A DNA stretch of 12,457 nt, from assembly GCA_024641555.1 (NCBI GenBank), contig JAHECV010000011.1, positions 1 through 12,457 of the forward strand. Reading direction: 5' to 3'. Of this stretch, positions 1 to 8,366 are shown piece after piece. A program made the position numbers and the translations under genes. Every line of letters starts with the position of its first letter. Position 1 is the first letter of the stretch. The notes under the pieces are model-generated. The model had not been told where the DNA came from. It searched no databases and worked only from the letters and a program-made list of their open reading frames with translations. This stretch comes from Candidatus Planktophila sp. (GTDB lineage: Bacteria > Actinomycetota > Actinomycetes > Nanopelagicales > Nanopelagicaceae).

Positions 1-2912
1 GATTTATCCCACTCGAATGTTGGGATCTCAATTTCCAAGCCAGATACTTGAGTCAGAGATTCGCCTCCGAATAAGTCGAACTGACCAATCGCTTCGGCTC
101 GTTTAGCTTCAATTACTGAATCAATTGCTTCGAGGTGAACTGACATCAGAGCTTTACGCGGGTGGTTCAAAGAATCAAAGGCCCCGCCTTTAATTAACGA
201 TTCGATAGTTTTCTTATTGCAGACTTGCGCATCTACCTTCGCGAGGAAATCTCCGAAAGAAGTAAAGGCGCCCTTGGATGTGCGAGCAGATTTAATTGAA
301 GCGACCACGCCTTCGCCAACATTGCGAATAGCAGCAAGGCCGAAGCGAATATCTTTGCCACGAGGCGTGTATTCAGCATTAGATTCATTTACATCTGGTG
401 GCAGAACCTTGATGCCCATCCGTCGACATTCGGATAGATAGAGCGCTGATTTATCTTTATCGTCACGAACGCTGGTGAGAAGCGCCGCCATATATTCGGT
501 TGGAAAATTAGCCTTTAGATAAGCGGTCCAGAAAGAGACAACTCCATAACCTGCGCTGTGGGCCCGGTTAAATGCGTAGTCAGAGAAGGGAATTAGAACG
601 TCCCAGAGACGTTTGATCGCAGCTGTTGAAAAACCATTTTCTTTCATGCCCGCTTCAAATGGAACATATTCTTTATCGAGGATCTCTTTATTCTTCTTAC
701 CCATCGCTTTACGTAAAAGATCTGCACGTCCTAGTGAGAAGCCAGCGACTTTTTGGGCGATCGCCATAACTTGCTCCTGATAAACGATAAGGCCATAGGT
801 ATCGCCGAGGATTTCTTGTAGAACGCTAGAGAGTTCTGGATGAATTGGCTCTACGGGCTTGCGTCCATTCTTGCGGTCGGCATAGTTATTGTGGGCATTT
901 TCTCCCATGGGACCCGGGCGATAGAGCGCGATAACTGCAGAAATGTCAGCGAAAGAATCTGGCGCCATGCTGCGAAGGAGCGCGCGCATCGGCCCACCAT
1001 CGAGTTGGAAAACACCAAGTGTGTCACCGCGCGATAAAAGTTCGAAAGTTTTCTGATCAGAAAGCGGTAGATCTTCTAGAACGACATCCATGCCTTGGTT
1101 CTCTTTTATATTTAAGAGCGCATCATCTAGAACAGAAAGGTTACGAAGTCCCAAGAAGTCCATCTTTAACAGTCCGGTTGATTCGCAAGCGCCCATATCG
1201 AACTGAGTGATGATCGCGCCATCGGCTTCGCGGCGATGAATTGGAATTACATCAAGAAGTGGTTCGCGCGAGAGGATTACACCTGCAGCGTGAACTCCCC
1301 ATTGACGTTTTAGCCCTTCAAGGCCGCGCGCTAGATCTACAACTTTCTTTGAATCTGGATCGGTGTTGTAGAGCTCGCGGAACTCACCTGCCTCACCGTG
1401 ACGTGAATCTTGAGCATCAAATACACCTGAGAGCGAAATATCTTTACCCATGACAGATGGCGGAAGCGCCTTCGTTAACTTCTCACCGATTACATATGGG
1501 TAGCCCAGTACGCGCGTGGCATCTTTAATCGATTGCTTAGATTTAATGGTTCCGTAAGTGATGATCTGCGCAACTCGGTCTTCGCCATATTTTTCAGTTG
1601 CATAACGAATCATTTCGCTACGGCGACGTTCGTCGAAATCCAAATCGATATCAGGCATTGAGATACGTTCTGGATTTAGAAAGCGTTCAAAGAGCAAGCC
1701 ATGTTCGATCGGATCAAGTCCGGTAATACCAAGAACATATGCAACCAAGGAACCTGCTGCTGAACCACGACCCGGACCAACTCGAATTCCAACCTTTTTA
1801 GCATGTGCTACTAAGTCGGCAACCACTAAGAAGTATCCAGGAAATCCCATTTTGATCATTACATCAAGTTCGTAATTCAACCGAGTGCGATGTTCGTCAG
1901 TTGCGCGATCACCAAAACGCAAGGTCAAACCACGTTCGGCCTCCTTGCGCAGCCACGTATCTTCAGTTTCACCCTTTGGTACCGCGAAAGCTGGCATGAG
2001 GTTTTCATCTTCGCGCAATTTAACGCTGCAGCGCTCGGCAATTAGTAAGGTGTTATCGCAGGCTTCAGGGAAATCTTTAAAGAGTTCGCGCATTTGGGCT
2101 GGAGTCTTTAGATAGAACTCATCGTTATCAAATTTAAAGCGTTTTGGATCTGCCAGAGTGGATCCGGATTGCACGCAGAGAAGTGCTGCATGTGCCGCTG
2201 CATCTTCATGGCGGGTGTAGTGCAGATCATTTGTAGCCAGCAACGGAAGCTTTAGCTCTCGGCCAAGTTTTATCAGGTCTTCTTTAACTCGATTTTCAAT
2301 ATCAATGTTGTGGTCCATGAGTTCGAGGAAGAAGTTATGGGCGCCGAAAATATCTCGATAATCACTTGCGGCGCGCATCGCTTCTTTGTAATTTCCCATT
2401 CGCAGGCGAGTCTGAATTTCTCCGCCCGGACAGCCAGTGGTTGCGATTAAGCCATCTGCATATTTAGAGAGTAATTCGCGATCCATACGGGGTTTGTAGT
2501 AATAACCTTCAAGCGATGCCAGCGATGAAAGTTTAAAAAGATTGGCAAGTCCATGGTTATTTTCCGCCAATATCGTCATGTGGGTATATGCACCGCCACC
2601 TGAAACGTCGTCATCTCCCCCGTCGGCCCATTGCACACGTTTCTTCTCAAAGCGCGATTCGGGAGCAACATAGGCTTCGATGCCAATAATTGGCTTAACG
2701 CCAGCTTTAACCGCCTGCTTATAGAAATCAAAAGCTCCGAAAACATTTCCGTGGTCAGTCATCGCGATTGCGGGCATCTCTTGGCGCGCTACTTCTTGAA
2801 CCAAATCACCAATACGCGCGGCACCGTCGAGCATTGAGTATTCAGTGTGCACGTGAAGGTGCACAAAAGAATCTTTACTCGCTTTTGCCTGGGTAGGGTT
2901 TTCAGATGTCAC
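1..2912 (-). CDS. dnaE: DNA polymerase III alpha subunit, DnaE1 type (3' end cut by window edge)
   Basis: This is the replicative DNA polymerase. About 970 residues are visible out of roughly 1,180 usual for the family; the C-terminal OB-fold and clamp-loader contacts lie beyond the left edge. The first in-frame start after a TAA stop is GTG at 2912, giving [10 protein letters not shown] and then the PHP-domain opening [15 protein letters not shown] at residues 16-30. The PHP metal-site residues known from mycobacterial DnaE1 all look present: H20/H22, D29, the H of MTDH, E in GIEAY, H in AYTHMT, C in TTGCPGG, and D and H in TNDLH. This suggests a proofreading-competent PHP exonuclease (inference). 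The palm shows [10 protein letters not shown] and the catalytic PDIDLDFD (residues 420-427, nt 1632-1655), with the third aspartate in [10 protein letters not shown] near residue 585. The last visible part, IGQFDLFGG then PTFEWDK, is the normal post-HhH region. It lies 19 bp after rluD with no clear Shine-Dalgarno and is probably the last gene of that run here. Confidence 0.97.
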   Translation of the reverse strand, partial: MTSENPTQAKASKDSFVHLHVHTEYSMLDGAARIGDLVQEVARQEMPAIAMTDHGNVFGAFDFYKQAVKAGVKPIIGIEAYVAPESRFEKKRVQWADGGDDDVSGGGAYTHMTILAENNHGLANLFKLSSLASLEGYYYKPRMDRELLSKYADGLIATTGCPGGEIQTRLRMGNYKEAMRAASDYRDIFGAHNFFLELMDHNIDIENRVKEDLIKLGRELKLPLLATNDLHYTRHEDAAAHAALLCVQSGSTLADPKRFKFDNDEFYLKTPAQMRELFKDFPEACDNTLLIAERCSVKLREDENLMPAFAVPKGETEDTWLRKEAERGLTLRFGDRATDEHRTRLNYELDVMIKMGFPGYFLVVADLVAHAKKVGIRVGPGRGSAAGSLVAYVLGITGLDPIEHGLLFERFLNPERISMPDIDLDFDERRRSEMIRYATEKYGEDRVAQIITYGTIKSKQSIKDATRVLGYPYVIGEKLTKALPPSVMGKDISLSGVFDAQDSRHGEAGEFRELYNTDPDSKKVVDLARGLEGLKRQWGVHAAGVILSREPLLDVIPIHRREADGAIITQFDMGACESTGLLKMDFLGLRNLSVLDDALLNIKENQGMDVVLEDLPLSDQKTFELLSRGDTLGVFQLDGGPMRALLRSMAPDSFADISAVIALYRPGPMGENAHNNYADRKNGRKPVEPIHPELSSVLQEILGDTYGLIVYQEQVMAIAQKVAGFSLGRADLLRKAMGKKNKEILDKEYVPFEAGMKENGFSTAAIKRLWDVLIPFSDYAFNRAHSAGYGVVSFWTAYLKANFPTEYMAALLTSVRDDKDKSALYLSECRRMGIKVLPPDVNESNAEYTPRGKDIRFGLAAIRNVGEGVVASIKSARTSKGAFTSFGDFLAKVDAQVCNKKTIESLIKGGAFDSLNHPRKALMSVHLEAIDSVIEAKRAEAIGQFDLFGGESLTQVSGLEIEIPTFEWDK

Positions 2913-2931
2913 AGTTGCACAAGATTAGTCG

Positions 2932-3870
2932 TTACGGCAGAACAGCCTCGGATAGCAACGCCAAGCAAGCCTGAAGGTCAGGTGCATAGGGAGCGTTGAG
3001 AACCAGTTCTTCGGATGAGACGGGATGCTTAAAGCGAAGTTCCAGCGCGTGTAACCAAGGACGTGACATGGCTAACGATTTACCTAGGACAGGATCTGCG
3101 CCATATGTTGTGTCGCCTACTAGTGGGTGATTTAAAGCCGAGAAGTGCACACGAATTTGGTGTGTACGCCCAGTTTCAAGTTCGACTTTTACGAGCGAAA
3201 CAGAGCGATAGAACTCGATTACTTCGTAATGCGTAATGCTCTCTTTACCTTCTGCAATCACCGCAAAGCGATGATCTTCCTTGGGGTGGCGATCGATTGG
3301 AGCATCAATGGTTCCGGAAACAGGATCCATATGTCCCTGCACCAGCGCATGGTAAGTCTTTTCAACTTCATGGTTGCGAAAGGCATCTTTCAATCGCGTG
3401 TATGCAATATCTGTCTTTGCAACAATCATTAATCCACTTGTACCAACATCTAAACGGTGAACGATTCCGGCGCGTTCGGCAGGACCGGAGGTTGAAATTG
3501 TGTAACCGGCCGCCATTAGCGCGCCGACAACTGTCGGACCCATCCATCCAGGACTTGGATGTGCCGCACATCCAACTGGCTTATCAATTACGACAATATG
3601 TTCGTCGTCATATACGACGTGCAGGCCGGCCAGTGGAGTTAGTGGAATTGGATCTTGGTTTAACGGTTCTGGCATTAGGACTTCAATTAATTGACCGCTG
3701 GTAACGCGCTCGGATTTGGCCATTGCGCGCCCCGAAGTGGTGATATCACCATCTTCAAGCAACTTCACGATTGCGGTGCGCGATAAACCAAGGACTCTCG
3801 TAAGAGCGCTATCAATTCTCTCGCCTGCAACGCCTTCTGGAACGCTTAAAGTGCGCGATTCGCGGGACAT
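2932..3870 (-). CDS. rluD: Ribosomal large-subunit pseudouridine synthase, RluA/RluD family
   Basis: The product (312 aa, normal length) isomerises uridines to pseudouridine in RNA. By family, the RluD branch acts on helix 69 of 23S rRNA. An N-terminal S4 RNA-binding domain covers about residues 13-70 (RIDSALTRVLGLSRTAIVK). The catalytic domain follows, with HRLDVGTSGL at 138-147; D141 is the expected nucleophile. GRTHQIRVH at 234-242 is the second conserved block. The ATG is well supported: AAAGGAGG sits 5 nt upstream, encoded in the last codons of lspA, whose TAG stop directly abuts this ATG. Ribosomes finishing lspA could therefore reinitiate. In Actinobacteria an rluD-like gene next to lspA is the usual arrangement. 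The exact target uridines cannot be read from sequence, so another RluA-family specificity remains possible. Confidence 0.95.
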   Translation of the reverse strand: MSRESRTLSVPEGVAGERIDSALTRVLGLSRTAIVKLLEDGDITTSGRAMAKSERVTSGQLIEVLMPEPLNQDPIPLTPLAGLHVVYDDEHIVVIDKPVGCAAHPSPGWMGPTVVGALMAAGYTISTSGPAERAGIVHRLDVGTSGLMIVAKTDIAYTRLKDAFRNHEVEKTYHALVQGHMDPVSGTIDAPIDRHPKEDHRFAVIAEGKESITHYEVIEFYRSVSLVKVELETGRTHQIRVHFSALNHPLVGDTTYGADPVLGKSLAMSRPWLHALELRFKHPVSSEELVLNAPYAPDLQACLALLSEAVLP

Positions 3871-4362
3871 CTAAGCCTCCTTTGCGCCTTCTACTGGCGA
3901 AATATTTTTAATTGATAGGACAATTGCAATTACTGCTGCAACCACAATAGCGCTATCTGCGGCGTTAAAAACTGGCCAATTTGGAAGTTCGATCCAATCG
4001 ATCACATGGCCAGTAAAGAAACCTGGTTCGCGAAAGATGCGATCGGTTAAATTGCCAAGAATTCCACCTAACGCCAAACCCAAGACAACTGACCAGCCTT
4101 TGGAAGTTAACTTTGGCGCAAAATATGCAATGGCCGCCACCACAACGCAGGCAAAGATTGAAAAGACAATCGTGGCGCCTTCGGCAAAGCTAAATGCTGC
4201 CCCAGAATTCTTAATCAAAGTTAACTGCAGAAATGAACCAAGAATTTTTACCGGAGTTCGAGAATCTAAATTGGCAAGCGCCCAACTCTTGGTCGCTAAA
4301 TCAATTAGCCAAATAGCCCAGGCGATGAAGTAGAGACGTTTACTAAGTGAAGAAGGGCGCAC
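3871..4362 (-). CDS. lspA: Lipoprotein signal peptidase (signal peptidase II)
   Basis: LspA is an inner-membrane aspartyl protease that cuts the signal peptide from diacylglyceryl-modified prolipoproteins. The 163-aa length is normal. Hydrophobic segments lie at about residues 10-30, 63-82, 89-104 and 132-150, matching the four-helix topology. The conserved DLATK block is at 21-25. The two catalytic aspartates are D107 in GNLTDR and D136 in FNAADS. KNSGAAFSF at 51-59 is the usual NxGaAFS stretch. The start is GTG at 4362 (VRPSSLSKRLYF), only one base after the TAA of the DksA-like gene. A purine-rich AAGGA lies about 14 nt upstream, too far for a good Shine-Dalgarno, so coupling to the upstream gene is likely. 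It is followed without a gap by rluD. Confidence 0.96.
   Translation of the reverse strand: MRPSSLSKRLYFIAWAIWLIDLATKSWALANLDSRTPVKILGSFLQLTLIKNSGAAFSFAEGATIVFSIFACVVVAAIAYFAPKLTSKGWSVVLGLALGGILGNLTDRIFREPGFFTGHVIDWIELPNWPVFNAADSAIVVAAVIAIVLSIKNISPVEGAKEA
3876..3883 (-). promoter_or_regulatory. Ribosome-binding site of rluD, inside lspA
   Basis: Reading the minus strand, AAAGGAGG is followed by CTTAG and then the rluD ATG. This near-perfect Shine-Dalgarno lies within the last sense codons of lspA (Lys-Glu-Ala), and the spacer contains the lspA stop. It fixes the rluD start and implies coupled translation. It is one of only two strong ribosome-binding sites in the window. Confidence 0.85.
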
Positions 4363-4363
4363 G

Positions 4364-5191
4364 TTAGCGCCGCTCTTCCTTCTGCTTGCAGATCATGCAG
4401 AGAGTCGCGCGCGGAAAAACTTGCAAACGCGCTTTGCCAATTGGGCTGCCACATTCTTCGCAGTTGCCATAAGTTTTATTGTCGATTCGCTCAAGCGCAC
4501 GCTCAGTCTGCAAGACCATATCGCGGGCATTGATAACGAGCGACATTTCATGTTCGCGCTCAAAAGTCTTGGTACCTGAATCTGCTTGATCATCACCGGC
4601 GCCTTCGCCAGAATCGGCAATTAACTCATCCATCTCGGCTTCAACTTCAGCGAGTTCTTTCTTAAGACGTGCCAGATCTGCAGCAATCTCTGTTCGAATT
4701 GATTTCAATTCTGCGCTCGTCCAAGGCGCTTCTCCATCACTGGCGGTAACTGGAGTAGGTGCGGCCTTAATTGGCTTAAGTGGCGCAATTTTCTTTCCAC
4801 TCTTTGCCGGGCGCGGTGGTGGCGGCATTACCAAGCGACGTTCTTCAATAACTGGAGCCGCAACGGGTGCAACTACTGTTGCAACGCTAACGGTCTGAGA
4901 TTTCTCATCAACGGTAAGAGTGGTCTTACCGACTTTGGATGGAAAGGGACGCGCTGGGGCTTTCTTAGCTGCAGCCTTTTTCGCAGCCGCTTTCTTAACT
5001 GGAGCTTTCTTCACTGCCGCTTTCTTGGCAGGGGCTTTCTTTGCAGGAACCTTCTTGGCCACTTTCTTTACTGCCGCTTTTTTAGCAGGGGCTTTCTTAG
5101 CCGCGGGCTTGGCGACCTTCTTTACAGGCTTCTTTTTTGCTGGCACGCCGCGCACCTTATGCCCTTTTACACCCGCCACCAACTCTGCCAC
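4364..5191 (-). CDS. DksA/TraR-type zinc-finger protein with a long Lys/Ala-rich N-terminal tail
   Basis: This 275-aa protein has two unlike halves. Residues 17-79 are a low-complexity run of PAKKA/AVKKA/AAKKA units, like the tails of linker histone H1 or mycobacterial HupB. Residues 80-155 are a Pro/Ala linker. Residues 158-195 and about 210-238 are charged, heptad-like helices that would form the DksA coiled coil, with an acidic tip between them (GEGAGDDQADSG). The C-terminus is a four-cysteine zinc finger, CEEC at 244-247 and CMIC at 265-268. DksA relatives bind the RNA polymerase secondary channel, usually with ppGpp; the tail may add nucleic-acid binding (inference). The start is uncertain: GTG at 5191 is the first possible after an in-frame TAA, but GTG at 5155 (residue 13) has AAAGGG seven bases upstream. 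It is the first gene of the run towards dnaE, and its place beside lspA and ileS is common in Actinobacteria. Confidence 0.88.
   Translation of the reverse strand: MAELVAGVKGHKVRGVPAKKKPVKKVAKPAAKKAPAKKAAVKKVAKKVPAKKAPAKKAAVKKAPVKKAAAKKAAAKKAPARPFPSKVGKTTLTVDEKSQTVSVATVVAPVAAPVIEERRLVMPPPPRPAKSGKKIAPLKPIKAAPTPVTASDGEAPWTSAELKSIRTEIAADLARLKKELAEVEAEMDELIADSGEGAGDDQADSGTKTFEREHEMSLVINARDMVLQTERALERIDNKTYGNCEECGSPIGKARLQVFPRATLCMICKQKEERR
4955..5143 (-). repeat. Degenerate tandem repeat encoding the PAKKA-like tail
   Basis: This is an imperfect in-frame array of 12-18 bp units resembling AAGAAAGC(C/T)CCTGC, encoding Lys-Lys-Ala-Pro-Ala and Lys-Lys-Ala-Ala-Val variants for about 63 residues. Units vary at third positions, so the protein pattern appears to be selected more than the DNA. 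Copy number may vary between strains by slippage (inference). On the opposite strand the array creates a false ORF of Ala/Phe repeats. Confidence 0.85.
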
Positions 5192-5243
5192 TCTGGGCCG
5201 CTCGCAATTTTCTTCTTAAGCCTGGCGTTAGACTCGCCTCCTT
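5192..5243. promoter_or_regulatory. Divergent promoter spacer between the dksA-like gene and ileS
   Basis: Only 52 bp separate the two divergent starts. On the plus strand TAGACT (5229-5234) fits a TANNNT -10 element ending 9 bp before the ileS ATG. That would start transcription at or just before the ATG and give an almost leaderless mRNA. On the minus strand, TCTAAC (complement of 5227-5232) could serve as a -10 with TTGGAG 18 bp upstream inside the ileS reading frame, so the two promoters would overlap. Both matches are weak and unproven. The spacer is far too short for a T-box leader, which some actinobacterial ileS genes carry. Confidence 0.35.
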
Positions 5244-8200
5244 ATGAACACTCCAAAGACGATGCGCCCGATTCCCGCTGCGATCGACCTTCCCGCTATG
5301 GAGCGTTCCATCCTTGATTTCTGGCAGAAGAATTCCATCTTTGAAGCGAGCACCGATGCGCGCGCTGGTGGTCAGCCCTGGACCTTTTACGAGGGCCCAC
5401 CAACTGCCAACGGAATGCCAGGTACCCACCACATCGAGGCGCGCGTATTTAAAGATGTCTTTCCTCGCTATCAAACGATGAAGGGAAAGTATGTAACTCG
5501 CAAAGCTGGTTGGGATTGCCACGGTCTTCCAGTCGAAATCGCGGTCGAAAAAGAGTTAGGTTTTTCTGGAAAAGGCGATATCGAAAAATATGGAATTGCC
5601 GCTTTTAACGACAAGTGCCGCGAATCTGTAACGCGCCACGTTGATGCATTCACAACGATGACCAACCGTATGGGTTTCTGGGTTGATTTCGATCAGGCCT
5701 ATTGGACGATGGCGCCCGAGTATGTCGAAAGCGTTTGGTGGAGTTTAAAAGAGATCTGGAAGAAAGGTCTGCTTGTTCAAGACCATCGCGTCGCACCTTA
5801 TTGTCCACGTTGCGGCACGGGTCTTTCTGATCACGAATTGGCGCAAGGTTACGAAACTGTCACCGATCCTTCGGTCTATGTTCGTTTTCCGGTTACTTCC
5901 GGCGAATTAGCAGATCTCGGAGCAGCGTTGCTGGTTTGGACAACCACTCCTTGGACATTGGTTTCAAATACAGCAGTTGCAGTTCACCCAGACGTTGATT
6001 ACGCAGTTGCGGAAGTTATTGTTGAAGATAGCCGCGAAATTTTAGTGGTTGCAGAAGCGCTTCTTGGATCACTTTCAGGTGAAGTAAAGGTTTTAAAGAC
6101 GATAAAGGGCAAAGACCTCGAGCGCATAACTTATAAGCGCCCGCTAGATTTGATTGAAATTCCCGACTCACATTTCATCGTCCTTGCCACATATGTAACA
6201 ACTGAAGATGGAACCGGCTTGGTTCACCAATCCCCTGCCTTCGGTGCCGACGATTTAGCGGTTTGTCGCGGATATGGTCTTCCAGTAGTAAATCCAATTG
6301 CACCAGATGGAACTTTCTTAAGCGATGTTCCACTTGTGGGTGGCGCCTTCTTTAAGGATGCCGATAAGACTTTGGTTAAAGAACTCAAATCTCGTGGCGT
6401 TCTATATAAACACCAACCATTTGAGCACCCATATCCACATTGCTGGCGTTGTCACACTGCACTTATTTATTACGCGCAACCATCTTGGTATATCCGCACT
6501 ACTTCGATCAAAGATGAGTTAATTCGCGAGAACGCCAACACAAATTGGCATCCCGAAACCATTAAGACCGGTCGATATGGCGATTGGTTAAATAACAATA
6601 TCGATTGGGCCCTTTCCCGTAATCGATTCTGGGGAACACCGCTTCCGATCTGGCGCTGTGAAGATAAACACGAAGTTTGCGTTGATTCACTCGCCGAACT
6701 CGGAGCGTTAGCTGGCCAAGAACTTTCCAACCTTGATCCGCATCGTCCATTTGTCGATGACATCACCTTTGCTTGCGCCGAATGCTCAAAGACGATGCAA
6801 CGAGTACCTGAAGTAATTGACTGTTGGTATGACTCAGGTGCAATGCCCTTTGCACAGTGGGGCTATCCACATAAGCCAGGATCTATAGAAAAATTTAAGT
6901 CCGCCTACCCCGCCGACTTCATCTGCGAAGCGATCGATCAAACTCGCGGTTGGTTCTATACCTTGATGACGATCGGAACCCTGGTCTTTGATCAGAGTTC
7001 TTATAAGAGCGTGCTCTGCTTGGGGCACATCCTTGATAAAGATGGTCGCAAGATGAGTAAGCATCTCGGAAACGTGCTTGAACCAATCTCGCTAATGGAT
7101 CAACACGGCGCAGATGCTGTTCGTTGGTACATGTTGGCTGCAGGTTCTCCTTGGTCTGCTCGCCGCGTTGGACATGATGCCATTAGCGATGTTGTGCGCA
7201 AAACGCTACTTACTTACTGGAACACAATTTCTTTCCATACTCTTTACGCCGAAGCATCAAAGTTTGATCTGAGCCAATCCCCTAAACTTAAAGATCGTTC
7301 CCTGATGGATAAATGGATCATCAGCGAGTTAAATGCGCTTATTGTTGAAGTGGATAACGCATACTCCGAATTTGATTCACAGAACGCCGGAAAGGCGCTG
7401 GCGCGTTTCATTGATGATCTTTCTAATTGGTATGTGCGCCGTTCACGCCGCCGTTTCTGGGATGGCGATACATCAGCGTTAGCGACTCTTCATGAATGTT
7501 TGGTAACGCTTACCCAACTGCTTTCACCAATGGTTCCCTTCATTACCGAACATGTCTGGCAGGAGCTTGTCAGGGTCGCAAATCCTGGCGCTGCCGCTTC
7601 AGTACACCTAACTGATTTCCCCCTCGCGGATAACTCAATAATCGACCGCGAGTTAAATGCTCAGGTGGCTATGACGCGTCGTGTTGTGGAACTCGGTCGC
7701 GCAGCGCGCGCCGAATCTGCAATCAAGATCCGTCAACCTCTGCAACGCGCCTTAATTTCAGCGACCGGCTGGTCAACCCTGCCAACAGATATGAAAGATC
7801 AAATTGCTGATGAGTTAAATGTTATTGAATTGGCTGATATCGCAGATGCTGATGGCGATCTCGTCGACATTTCTGTTAAAGCGAACTTCAAATCACTTGG
7901 TGCCAAATTCGGCAAATCAGTTCAAGATATCGCCAAGGCGATCGCAGCGCTCGATGCAACGCGGCTTGTTAAAGAGCTACGTAAATCTGGCAGCGCCAAA
8001 GTTGCTTCTTGGGAGATCGAACTCGCCGATTTAGTAGTAACTGAAGTTCCTAAGTCAGGGTGGATGGTTGCTAGTCACGACGGCGAATCTGTTGCTCTTG
8101 ATCTAGCGCTGACACCGGCGTTAATTGAAGCTGGAAATGTACGTGAAGTAATCCGATTTATCCAAGAACGACGAAAGAGCGATGGTTTTGAAATTTCAGA

Positions 8201-8366
8201 TCGCATCAAAGTGCGCTGGAATGCAGAGCCATCAGTCATGTCTGCGATAGCGGCAGCCAAGGGACATATCAGCGATGAAGTATTGGCTCTTGAATTCGAA
8301 CACGATTCAGCAATCGCGTTGAGCGAAAACGAACTTGGGATTGAAGTAGTTCTAACGAAAGCTTAG
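5244..8366 (+). CDS. ileS: Isoleucyl-tRNA synthetase, type 2 (IleRS2), altered HIGH motif
   Basis: This class I synthetase makes Ile-tRNA-Ile in the cytoplasm. At 1,040 aa it has the usual length of the eukaryote-like IleRS2 branch. Visible landmarks are the Rossmann entry PPTANGMPGTHHIEAR (residues 52-66), GWDCHGLP at 89-96, a CPRCG metal-type knuckle near 187, and the CP1 editing domain with WTTTPWTL near 232 and HQSPAFGADD. Further on come AIDQTRGWFYT near 563 and the KMSKS loop as KMSKH at 603-607. A C-terminal anticodon-binding region follows from about 690. The HIGH signature is G60-T-H-H63, not HxGH; this swap is known from a subset of IleRS2 enzymes and is linked to very strong mupirocin resistance. 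ATG 5244 is the first start after an in-frame stop. No Shine-Dalgarno precedes it; the bases just before are CCTCCTT, the complement of one. Starts at ATG 5262 or 5298 are less likely. It opposes all neighbours. Confidence 0.97.
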   Translation: MNTPKTMRPIPAAIDLPAMERSILDFWQKNSIFEASTDARAGGQPWTFYEGPPTANGMPGTHHIEARVFKDVFPRYQTMKGKYVTRKAGWDCHGLPVEIAVEKELGFSGKGDIEKYGIAAFNDKCRESVTRHVDAFTTMTNRMGFWVDFDQAYWTMAPEYVESVWWSLKEIWKKGLLVQDHRVAPYCPRCGTGLSDHELAQGYETVTDPSVYVRFPVTSGELADLGAALLVWTTTPWTLVSNTAVAVHPDVDYAVAEVIVEDSREILVVAEALLGSLSGEVKVLKTIKGKDLERITYKRPLDLIEIPDSHFIVLATYVTTEDGTGLVHQSPAFGADDLAVCRGYGLPVVNPIAPDGTFLSDVPLVGGAFFKDADKTLVKELKSRGVLYKHQPFEHPYPHCWRCHTALIYYAQPSWYIRTTSIKDELIRENANTNWHPETIKTGRYGDWLNNNIDWALSRNRFWGTPLPIWRCEDKHEVCVDSLAELGALAGQELSNLDPHRPFVDDITFACAECSKTMQRVPEVIDCWYDSGAMPFAQWGYPHKPGSIEKFKSAYPADFICEAIDQTRGWFYTLMTIGTLVFDQSSYKSVLCLGHILDKDGRKMSKHLGNVLEPISLMDQHGADAVRWYMLAAGSPWSARRVGHDAISDVVRKTLLTYWNTISFHTLYAEASKFDLSQSPKLKDRSLMDKWIISELNALIVEVDNAYSEFDSQNAGKALARFIDDLSNWYVRRSRRRFWDGDTSALATLHECLVTLTQLLSPMVPFITEHVWQELVRVANPGAAASVHLTDFPLADNSIIDRELNAQVAMTRRVVELGRAARAESAIKIRQPLQRALISATGWSTLPTDMKDQIADELNVIELADIADADGDLVDISVKANFKSLGAKFGKSVQDIAKAIAALDATRLVKELRKSGSAKVASWEIELADLVVTEVPKSGWMVASHDGESVALDLALTPALIEAGNVREVIRFIQERRKSDGFEISDRIKVRWNAEPSVMSAIAAAKGHISDEVLALEFEHDSAIALSENELGIEVVLTKA

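Noticed and set aside
3297..3704. Plus-strand ORF of 135 codons within rluD
   Set aside because: Antisense shadow of a clear pseudouridine synthase, with no recognisable motif or start signal.
4920..5219. Plus-strand ORF of 99 codons rich in Ala/Phe
   Set aside because: It is the antisense shadow of the Lys/Ala repeat in the DksA-like gene (AAG/AAA/GCC read backwards gives Phe/Leu/Gly). No ribosome-binding site and no family features.
5237..5243. AAGGAGG on the minus strand immediately before the DksA-like region
   Set aside because: No start codon follows at a usable distance on the minus strand (an in-frame TAA and no ATG/GTG/TTG within 15 bases), so it is not a ribosome-binding site for a missed gene.
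5157..5522. Minus-strand ORF of 121 codons crossing the divergent spacer
   Set aside because: It overlaps the start of ileS antisense and the start of the DksA-like gene in another frame, both well supported; no domain is recognisable.
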